This document shows positions 14,122-17,882 of a DNA stretch of 17,882 nt, piece after piece. Source of the stretch: Clostridiaceae bacterium (GTDB taxonomy: Bacteria; Bacillota; Clostridia; Lachnospirales; Lachnospiraceae); the NCBI GenBank assembly GCA_018378255.1, contig JAGZXV010000118.1, positions 1 through 17,882 of the forward strand, read 5' to 3'. Both the position numbers and the translations under genes were made by a program. How positions within the stretch are numbered: position 1 is the stretch's first letter; each line of letters begins with the position of its first letter. Under the pieces are notes generated by a model. It ran no database searches. It was not told the origin of the DNA and was given only the letters and a program-made list of their open reading frames with translations.

Positions 14122-14982
14122 TCAATCTTTAATTTTATCATCCGCGATAGCCATTTCATTGCGCATCTGGATCTTATAAGCATCTTTCTTATTGGCAGCG
14201 ATCAGCAGATAGAGCATCTCCACCACTGCGGTGGCAGAAACCCTGGAGAAGCAGAAATCATCCATTAAAAGCTTTTCTCTGGTCGCTGTAATGATGTGAT
14301 AATCACTGCTTTGTGCGATCGGGGAATCCGGATTGTTGGTAATCGCAATGATGGTGGCCCCGTTTTCTTTCGCTCCATTTAACAGGGTCAGCAGGCGCTT
14401 GGAATATCCGGAGTTGGAGATCACCATAACCACATCTTCCTTCTGCAGGTTAAATGCATAGGACAGCTGTGTCTCGATCACCGGCCCAGCGGTAGCTAAA
14501 ATCCCTACCTGGTTCAGCTTAAACGCCGCATCCATAGCCACCGGAATGGTGTTTCCCACAGCCACCACGGCCACTGCCCTGGCATGCTCGAGCACACGCA
14601 GAATCCGTTCCAGGTTATTGATATCCATCATGGCCACAGTCTGTTTCAGTTCTTCCACTTTATTAGCCAGAATGTTCTGAAGCGCCTGTCCCAGGTCCTC
14701 CCGGTCGATCTCATTATCTGCCTGGAAACCATTTCCCTGTTCCTCAGCAAGTTCTCTTGTTAACGTGATTTTTAAATGATGGAATCCTTTAAATCCGCAT
14801 CTTCTGCAAAACCGTGATACTGTCGCATCGCTGGTTTTACTGGCCTGAGCCAGTTCCGCAACCGTCATGTCGATCACTTCTTCCCTCCGCTCCAGGATAC
14901 AGTCAGCGATCTTTTTTTCCGCGTCAAAAAAGAAATCATAATTAGAGCACAAAGTTCCCAGTACACTTTTACTATCCTGCAT
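14122..14982 (-). CDS. MurR/RpiR-family sugar-phosphate-sensing transcriptional regulator
   Basis: DNA-binding regulator that normally responds to a phosphorylated sugar. The 286-residue protein has the N-terminal HTH_6 domain (about 1-75), with MTVAELAQASKTSDATVSRFCRRC-like helix-turn-helix at about 39-62 (first 20 residues quoted in part: VAELAQASKTSDATVSRF), and a C-terminal SIS sugar-isomerase domain (about 120-260) with VVAVGNTIPVAMDAAFKL and VVMVISNSGYSKRLL, the latter the phosphosugar-binding Ser-rich loop. The start at 14982 has AGAGGA eight bases upstream; the ATG at 14988 would be only two bases from it. Gene position just upstream of fruK and the shared operator sequences suggest it controls fruK-fruA and itself, with fructose 1-phosphate a plausible but unproven ligand. 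Confidence 0.9.
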   Translation of the reverse strand: MQDSKSVLGTLCSNYDFFFDAEKKIADCILERREEVIDMTVAELAQASKTSDATVSRFCRRCGFKGFHHLKITLTRELAEEQGNGFQADNEIDREDLGQALQNILANKVEELKQTVAMMDINNLERILRVLEHARAVAVVAVGNTIPVAMDAAFKLNQVGILATAGPVIETQLSYAFNLQKEDVVMVISNSGYSKRLLTLLNGAKENGATIIAITNNPDSPIAQSSDYHIITATREKLLMDDFCFSRVSATAVVEMLYLLIAANKKDAYKIQMRNEMAIADDKIKD

Positions 14983-15002
14983 TTTCATCGTCCTCTGATA
15001 TC

Positions 15003-15019
15003 GTGTAATTTTATTTCAT
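15003..15019. promoter_or_regulatory. Candidate autoregulatory operator of the RpiR-family gene
   Basis: GTGTAATTTTATTTCAT shares the 12-base core AATTTTATTTCAT-type sequence with the fruK palindrome; the left half differs at two bases. It overlaps the predicted transcription start, six bases downstream of the -10 box. Confidence 0.5.
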
Positions 15020-15025
15020 ATCCTT

Positions 15026-15054
15026 ACTATATCACCTTTTTCTGGAAAATGCAA
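15026..15054 (-). promoter_or_regulatory. Predicted promoter of the RpiR-family gene
   Basis: Minus-strand TTGCAT (15049-15054), 17-base spacer, TATAGT (15026-15031). The -35 lies inside the last codons of degV, so the regulator can be expressed separately from degV as well as by read-through. Confidence 0.55.
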
Positions 15055-15880
15055 ACACTCTGCACCCCGGTCCGCCATGGGTTCCGATAACCGTTCCGAT
15101 AGAACTTGTCAGCCTGTTTTCCTTCCCCAATTTTCCTTCCAGATAGGCTTCCAGCGGTTCCAGAACTTCCGGTTTCCCAGTATAACCAATGCAGTATTCC
15201 CGTCCGGTCAAATCCGCTCCGTCCGTTTCCGCCATCTTAAGCATTTTAGAAAATGCCCCGTTTACTCCGCGGGCCACTCCCACCAGTTTAATCCTGCCGT
15301 CCTCATTGATCTTAATAATGGGCTTTAAATTGAGCATGGATCCGACCACCGCCCCGCTCTTTGGCAGCCGTCCCCCTCTTTCCAGAAAACTCAGATCATC
15401 GATCACACCGTAAAAACAAAAGTTCTTCTTATCCGCTTCCAGTATTGCGGCCATCTCTTTTCCGCTCTTTCCCTCTTCTCTCAGCTCCATGGCGCGGCGC
15501 ACCAATAACTGAAGGGACAGGGTGACCAGTTTACTGTCTATCACATAAATTTTATCGTACCCGCAGATTTCCCTGGCAATACATGCGCTCTGATAGGTCC
15601 CGCTCAGTTCGGAACTGATGGTCATCACAACCGCCTCATCTCCGGCTGCCTTCACTTCTTCAAATATCTCCACAAATGCCTCCGGCGAAGGCTGGCTGGT
15701 AGTAGGAAGTTCTTTGCCGTCTTCCAGCATCTCATAAAAACGGTCAAGCGGCAGATCCACTCCGTCTTTGTACTCCATTTCCCCAAACAATACCTTTAAG
15801 GGCACCAACGTTACTCCCCATTCTTTTGCCTTTGTCCCACCGATGTCTGATGTAGAATCCGATATAATCCTCACACTCAT
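15032..15880 (-). CDS. DegV family fatty acid-binding protein
   Basis: Proteins of this family (FakB in staphylococci) hold a fatty acid so that the kinase FakA can phosphorylate it for phospholipid synthesis. The 282-residue product begins MSVRIISDSTSDIG, with the family's TTSQPSPEAF at 60-69, the ligand-contacting SSELSGTYQSA at 89-99, DDLSFLERGGRLPKSGAVVG in the middle and a C-terminal IGTVIGTHGGPGC. Length is standard. AGAGG lies six bases before the ATG at 15880; a possible in-frame start seven codons upstream has no binding site. No fakA homologue is in view. Transcribed from a promoter at 16104-16133 with a long leader. The bound fatty acid type cannot be inferred. Confidence 0.92.
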   Translation of the reverse strand: MSVRIISDSTSDIGGTKAKEWGVTLVPLKVLFGEMEYKDGVDLPLDRFYEMLEDGKELPTTSQPSPEAFVEIFEEVKAAGDEAVVMTISSELSGTYQSACIAREICGYDKIYVIDSKLVTLSLQLLVRRAMELREEGKSGKEMAAILEADKKNFCFYGVIDDLSFLERGGRLPKSGAVVGSMLNLKPIIKINEDGRIKLVGVARGVNGAFSKMLKMAETDGADLTGREYCIGYTGKPEVLEPLEAYLEGKLGKENRLTSSIGTVIGTHGGPGCRVFAFSRKR

Positions 15881-16097
15881 ATTTGCCTCTTTTCTGTGCA
15901 TTTTCCCTGAAGTCCATTTTCACAGCAGATGCTGCAAAAGTAACAGTTTTAACGGCGAATCTTCTTAACCGAAAAGCCGGTCAGAGAGCATCGGATCTCC
16001 ATCCGATGTGATAATCGATAAAGAAAGATGCTAACAAGCAGGCTTGACGCTGCTTTCTCTGTCAGTTTTCCCTCCGTCTGAACTGTTAATTCAAATC
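15881..16097 (-). promoter_or_regulatory. Long structured 5' leader of degV
   Basis: About 215 nt lie between the predicted degV transcription start and its start codon. They contain a clean hairpin, CATCGGAT-CTCC-ATCCGATG at 15989-16008, a second possible AAGCAG/CTGCTT stem near 16035-16054, and an eight-codon open frame (15991 down to 15965, MLSDRLFG) with GGAG five bases before its ATG. No known riboswitch consensus was recognised. Confidence 0.4.
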
Positions 16098-16103
16098 ACT
16101 GTT

Positions 16104-16133
16104 ATTATGACAGCCTGGGGGTATATCTGTCAA
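16104..16133 (-). promoter_or_regulatory. Predicted promoter of degV
   Basis: Minus-strand perfect TTGACA (16128-16133), 18-base spacer, CATAAT (16104-16109). It is back to back with the promoter of the divergent C_GCAxxG_C_C gene. Confidence 0.6.
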
Positions 16134-16141
16134 CCAATTCA

Positions 16142-16150
16142 TGCTATAAT
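16142..16150 (+). promoter_or_regulatory. Extended -10 promoter of C_GCAxxG_C_C copy 2 and nfo
   Basis: TGC followed by a perfect TATAAT (16145-16150) forms an extended -10 box. No -35 match is seen. Transcription would begin only about 17 bases before the start codon, near the GGAGG site, giving a very short leader. Confidence 0.5.
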
Positions 16151-16173
16151 TATGTCACTGGAGGACATAAGAT

Positions 16174-16620
16174 ATGATAAATCACAGAGAAAAAGCAAAA
16201 GAGTATTTCTTGTCTGGTTACAACTGCGCCCAATCCGTATTTATGGCATTTTGCGGCGAAACCGGGCTGGATGAAGAGACTGCAGCCAGAATGGCGTCTT
16301 CTTTCGGCGGAGGCATGGGACGGCTGCGGGAAGTCTGCGGAGCCGTAAGCGGAATGTTCATGGCAGCAGGGCTGATTAAAGGCTACAGCGATCCAAAGGA
16401 TATAGAGGGAAAAACCGCCCAATACGAACTGGTACAGAAGCTGGCCCGGGAATTCGAAGCCCAAAACGGCAGCATTATCTGCCGGGAACTTTTAAATATG
16501 GAACAGAAAAGGGATGATCCGGCGCCGTCAGAACGGACCACGGAATATTATCAGAAACGCCCCTGCGCCGAACTGGTGGCAGATGCGGCGGAACTCTTAG
16601 AAAGGATATTATATGCTTAA
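16174..16620 (+). CDS. C_GCAxxG_C_C family putative redox protein (copy 2)
   Basis: A 148-residue member of the same family as the gene at 9666, and the more canonical of the two. SGYNCAQSVFMAF holds Cys 18; FGGGMGRLREVCGAVSG holds Cys 55 in a full CGAxxG motif; IICRELL holds Cys 103; KRPCAELVADAAELL holds Cys 131. These four positions are the conserved ones of the family, suggested to be redox-active. Biochemical function is not established. GGAGG lies nine bases before the ATG. The stop codon overlaps the nfo start by 8 bases, so the two are co-transcribed and probably translationally coupled. Sequence identity to copy 1 is limited to the motifs, so they are old paralogs, not a recent duplication. 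Confidence 0.9.
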   Translation: MINHREKAKEYFLSGYNCAQSVFMAFCGETGLDEETAARMASSFGGGMGRLREVCGAVSGMFMAAGLIKGYSDPKDIEGKTAQYELVQKLAREFEAQNGSIICRELLNMEQKRDDPAPSERTTEYYQKRPCAELVADAAELLERILYA

Positions 16621-17446
16621 AATCGGATGCCATTTATCCTCTTCCAAAGGCTATCTGGCCATGGGAAAAGAGGCAGTAAAAATAGGAGCCAATACATTTC
16701 AGTTTTTCACCAGGAACCCAAGAGGGGGCAATGCTAAGGCGATCGATGAACAGGATGTCAGGAATTTTCTGGAATTTACAAATGATCATGGCATTTCCCA
16801 AATCCTGGCCCATGCGCCCTATACGCTGAACGGATGTTCCGCTGATCCGGGCCTCAGGGAATTTGCGGCCAACACCATGGCGGACGATATGATCCGCATG
16901 GAATACACTCCGGGCAACTGCTACAACTTCCATCCGGGAAGCCATGTAAAGCAGGGCGCAGAAGCCGGTGTGGACTATATCGCCGCCATGCTGAACCAGA
17001 TCCTGAAGCCGGAACAGAATACCACCGTCCTTTTGGAAACCATGTCGGGCAAGGGAAGCGAGGTGGGACGCTGTTTTGAAGAACTCCGTATGATCCTGGA
17101 CCGGGTGGAATTAGAAAATCACATGGGTGTCTGCCTGGATACCTGTCACGTTTGGGACGGCGGTTATGATATTGTAAACCATTTGGATGAGGTTTTAACG
17201 GAGTTTGACCGGATTATCGGCTTAAAGCGGCTGAAGGCTATCCACATGAACGACAGCCAGAATCCGCTGGGCGCCCATAAAGACCGCCACGCCAAGATCG
17301 GCGAAGGCCACATTGGGCTGGATGCCATGGTAAGGATCATCAATCACCCGGAATTAAAGGATCTTCCTTTTTATCTGGAAACACCTAATGATCTGGATGG
17401 ATATGCCAGGGAGATTAAGATGCTTAGGGAGGCATATAAGGGATAG
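16613..17446 (+). CDS. nfo: Deoxyribonuclease IV (AP endonuclease IV)
   Basis: Cuts DNA 5' of abasic sites and some oxidised bases in base excision repair. The 277-residue TIM-barrel enzyme has all three-metal-site ligands in the expected motifs: His 67 (AHAPY), His 107 (NFHPGSHVKQG), Glu 142 (LLETMSGKGSEVG), Asp 176 and His 179 (CLDTCHVWDGGYD), His 211 (AIHMNDSQNPLG), Asp 224 and His 226 (KDRHAKIGEGHIG), and Glu 256 (YLETP). Length is normal. The start codon lies inside the last codons of the C_GCAxxG_C_C gene, with AAAGGA in that gene's end as binding site. Followed by a long hairpin. Confidence 0.96.
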   Translation: MLKIGCHLSSSKGYLAMGKEAVKIGANTFQFFTRNPRGGNAKAIDEQDVRNFLEFTNDHGISQILAHAPYTLNGCSADPGLREFAANTMADDMIRMEYTPGNCYNFHPGSHVKQGAEAGVDYIAAMLNQILKPEQNTTVLLETMSGKGSEVGRCFEELRMILDRVELENHMGVCLDTCHVWDGGYDIVNHLDEVLTEFDRIIGLKRLKAIHMNDSQNPLGAHKDRHAKIGEGHIGLDAMVRIINHPELKDLPFYLETPNDLDGYAREIKMLREAYKG

Positions 17447-17484
17447 CCAAATTATGGATGTTTGATTTTGTTGCAGAAGGTAAC

Positions 17485-17568
17485 GCAGGAAAGCGGGGAG
17501 AGGCAGCGGCCAGAGGGCTGGGATTGGAAACGGGCCGGACGGGCTGGGGCCTCTCCCCGCTTTCCTGC
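17485..17568 (+). terminator. Long hairpin after nfo, possible terminator
   Basis: Arms at 17485-17504 and 17549-17568 are perfect 20-base reverse complements, GC-rich, with a 44-base G-rich loop. The 3' side is followed by GATTTTCTCC, a poor U-tract, so termination is likely but not assured. Confidence 0.5.
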
Positions 17569-17593
17569 TGATTTTCTCCATATGAATATTTAT

Positions 17594-17678
17594 ATAGAAC
17601 GTGAAGGGATTTTCGAAAAAGCCTTCACGATTTAATGTAAAACGTGAAGGCTTTTTCGAAAATCCCTTCACGTTCTAT
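17594..17678. repeat. Pair of 43-bp palindromic repeat units forming a 36-bp perfect inverted repeat (locus 2)
   Basis: Units at 17600-17629 and 17643-17672 are near-palindromes sharing CGTGAAGG, a TTTTCGAAAA-like centre and CCTTCACG with the units at 6247. Their starts are 43 bases apart. The second is the exact reverse complement of the first, and with flanks the identity extends to 36 bases (17594-17629 against 17643-17678) around a 13-base spacer. The spacer TTTAATGTAAAA matches the repeat's usual flank. Confidence 0.9.
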
Positions 17679-17882
17679 GTAAAATCTCTTCCTCCCTCGC
17701 ATGACTCCTCTCACCACAAAATCGTTCAGCCTAACTTCGCCCTCCAACAGCCGTGAATCATCGGAACGTGTGTCGGGGCAACAGATACGCAGGCGGGCCC
17801 AGGTGCTTCAACAGCAGGCGCTTCCCGGTTCGCAGGGCCAGCCAGAGACTGGGCGGGAGCCGGTGGACGAAGCCGGGGACCC
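17679..17882. other. GC-rich tail without an assignable gene
   Basis: From about 17740 the sequence becomes clearly GC-rich compared with other intergenic regions here. An ATG at 17701 is open to the window edge on the plus strand (60 codons, no binding site), and the minus strand enters the window with two open frames that end at TGA codons at about 17759 (40 codons) and 17729 (50 codons). None of the three reads as a family I recognise. It could be the 3' end of a minus-strand gene, the start of a plus-strand gene or a non-coding GC-rich repeat. Confidence 0.3.

Noticed and set aside
16150..16464. Minus-strand open frame over the C_GCAxxG_C_C gene
   Set aside because: Antisense to conserved cysteine motifs; no family resemblance.

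Overview
The window looks like chromosome from an anaerobic Gram-positive of the Clostridia, most likely a Lachnospiraceae (Clostridium cluster XIVa) gut species. The evidence is strong AGGAGG-type ribosome binding sites, TTGACA/TATAAT promoters, AT-rich intergenic DNA around mid-GC genes, and a gene set typical of that group (two C_GCAxxG_C_C proteins, a DegV protein, a PTS fructose operon, a single-TM GGDEF protein). I do not claim a species. No phage, transposase, tRNA, rRNA or CRISPR was seen. Most genes are core metabolism, transport and repair.

Left part (1-6200, all minus strand): a trkA-trkH potassium uptake operon, with trkH cut by the window edge. It is followed by an ftsH membrane protease whose start overlaps a flavodoxin-like gene, then an MTA/SAH nucleosidase (mtnN), then a stand-alone GyrI-like small-molecule-binding protein. 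A strong tandem hairpin/terminator separates ftsH from the trk promoter.

Middle part (6200-10900): a pair of palindromic 43-bp repeat units, then a three-gene polar amino acid ABC importer (lipoprotein, permease, ATPase; minus strand) with a clear promoter and terminator. Divergent from it are a short membrane-anchored diguanylate cyclase and a C_GCAxxG_C_C protein, each with its own terminator. A minus-strand HAD phosphatase follows.

Right part (10900-17882): fruK-fruA (1-phosphofructokinase plus EIIABC fructose permease) preceded by an RpiR-family regulator. A palindrome of the form ATGAAAT-TTT-ATTTCAT just downstream of the fruK promoter is matched by a half-degenerate copy just downstream of the regulator's own promoter, suggesting autoregulated control of fructose use. 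Upstream is a degV gene with a roughly 215-nt structured leader. Divergent from degV is a second C_GCAxxG_C_C gene overlapping nfo (endonuclease IV) by 8 bases. After nfo come a long GC-rich hairpin, a second pair of the same 43-bp palindromic units (here forming a perfect 36-bp inverted repeat), and a GC-rich tail with no assignable gene.

The least explained structures are the dispersed 43-bp palindromic units, the RpiR-fru operator set, the degV leader and the C_GCAxxG_C_C-nfo coupling. I found no large undescribed gene system.
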